Of a stretch of 7,022 nt of DNA, positions 6,344 through 7,022 are shown one piece after another (the first letter of the stretch is position 1; every line of letters begins with the position of its first letter). The stretch covers positions 1 to 7,022 of the forward strand of contig JAISOP010000326.1 in NCBI GenBank assembly GCA_031275525.1, given 5' to 3'. Source of the DNA: Tannerella sp. (GTDB lineage Bacteria > Bacteroidota > Bacteroidia > Bacteroidales > Tannerellaceae). The notes below the pieces were generated by a model that was not told where the DNA came from, made no database searches, and worked only from the letters and a program-made list of their open reading frames with translations. The translations under genes were made by a program, and so were the position numbers.

Positions 6344-6514
6344 TACAGTTCAGGGTTAAAGATACCACGAGATAAAATCATTGCCGGTCTGCACAAAATA
6401 GCTAAAGATTTATTGACAGTATCTTAAATTAACCTGAGTTCGGGATAAGAAAAACGAGAAAAAAGGGGTAAGAATTATTTTATATGAATACCCGTGTAAT
6501 CACCTAAGAAATAT
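6344..6514. other. Intergenic stretch with an imperfect inverted repeat
   Basis: No supportable gene is seen. Two arms read as an imperfect inverted repeat: GTTCAGGGTTAAAGATACC at 6348-6366 and AGTATCTT followed by AAATTAACCTGAGTTC at 6418-6441, sharing TATCTT...TAACC..TGA in opposite orientation. They are about 50 nt apart. They might be the worn ends of another small element or chance. An A/G-rich tract (6448-6475) follows. The left end of the IS1595-family element should lie somewhere here, but its partner end is outside the window and cannot be matched. Confidence 0.35.
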
Positions 6515-6522
6515 TATCTTTG
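6515..6522 (+). promoter_or_regulatory. Bacteroidetes -7 promoter element for the IS1595-family gene
   Basis: TATCTTTG is a perfect TAnnTTTG. It lies 17 nt before the ATG at 6540, which would leave a short leader of roughly 10 nt. No good -33 TTTG is visible about 19-20 nt upstream (the bases there read CCGTGT), so strength is uncertain. Confidence 0.6.
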
Positions 6523-6539
6523 CAGCATCAAAACTAAAA

Positions 6540-7022
6540 ATGGAATATAATAAATCTGATAGAGTTTATAAAAGCGTATCCGGACGAGGCGAGTTGCCGA
6601 GCGAAGTTCAAGGCCTGTCGTGATCATGTCGGGGTTGTCTGTCCCAGATGCGGCAGCAAGGCACATTACTGGAAGCGGGACAGGGAGAGCTACGAGTGTA
6701 AGGAGTGTGGGCACCAGGCAGAGTTTACGCGCGAACACGGTCATGCACAAATCGAAGTTGCCTTTTCGCTACCGGTTCATTGCGATGCATTTGTTGACGT
6801 CGACAAAGAAGAGTTTTTCCGCCAGGGAGTTGCAGCGTCAGTCAGGCCACAAGCGTTACCATCCGGTGTGGCAGATGATGTACAGGCTGCGCGAGGCGAT
6901 GGGCAGGCGTGACGGCGAGTATGTTTTGGCAGGCAGGATAGAGCTGGACGAGGGTTATTTTTCAGCCGAAACGCCCTCGGAGGCGAAAGCACAGCCGCTC
7001 AAACGCGGTCGCGGCTCGCAAA
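6540..7022 (+). pseudogene. IS1595-family transposase, frameshifted and cut by the window end
   Basis: Cut-and-paste transposase of the IS1595 type, with an N-terminal zinc ribbon and a DDE domain. The frame from about 6544 reads NIINLIEFIKAYPDEASC, then the ribbon cysteines CPRCGSK...YECKECGH. After about 6720 the protein continues in the +1 frame as SLRANTVMHKSKLPFRYRF, then MHLLTSTKKSFSARELQRQ, GHKRYHPVWQMM and IELDEGYFS, where the Asp codon at 6947-6949 is the probable first catalytic residue. Two single extra bases explain the breaks: a G directly after the ATG (ATG-G-AATATAATA should give MNIINL) and one base near 6716 (CACCAGGCAG where relatives encode HRQS). The 3' part lies outside the window. 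Its sequence is otherwise well preserved, so a recent inactivation or a sequencing or assembly error are both possible. Confidence 0.9.

Overview
The window looks like chromosomal DNA of a Bacteroidetes (Bacteroidales-type) bacterium. It carries a SusC/SusD outer-membrane nutrient-uptake pair, A-rich leaders instead of strong Shine-Dalgarno sites, promoter elements that fit the Bacteroidetes -7 consensus TAnnTTTG, and insertion sequences typical of that phylum.

Positions 1-5293 hold four genes in a row on the + strand: the C-terminal part of a SusC-type TonB-dependent transporter, a complete SusD-type lipoprotein, a secreted M28-family zinc peptidase, and a secreted GH37 (trehalase-like) glycosidase. 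Gaps are 19 nt (susC/susD) and 18 nt (peptidase/glycosidase). The roughly 100-nt susD/peptidase gap contains a strong terminator-like hairpin and an abutting 16-bp perfect palindrome. The likely logic is a small polysaccharide-utilisation-like locus: SusD captures and SusC imports a ligand, while the exported peptidase and glycosidase trim its peptide and sugar parts. The trehalase signatures are only partly conserved, so trehalose is not a safe substrate assignment.

Positions 5294-6343 are a nest of decayed transposons on the - strand, starting immediately after the glycosidase stop. A frameshifted fragment of an IS66-family TnpC gene is split by a 716-bp ISAon1-type element (5403-6118). That element has inverted ends beginning GGATCAACCC and sits between 8-bp direct repeats that match at 7 of 8 positions. 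Removing the element and one repeat copy joins the two IS66 pieces in frame, which confirms the insertion. The ISAon1-type element has lost most of its catalytic ORF and carries a frameshift in its N-terminal ORF.

Positions 6344-6514 show no gene. From 6515 onward there is a good Bacteroidetes -7 element followed by an IS1595-family transposase on the + strand. It runs off the window and its frame is broken twice by what look like single extra bases. No RNA gene, CRISPR array or phage gene was seen. The unusual parts of the window are the peptidase/GH37 pairing with SusCD and the readable history of nested insertions; I see no convincing wholly new system.
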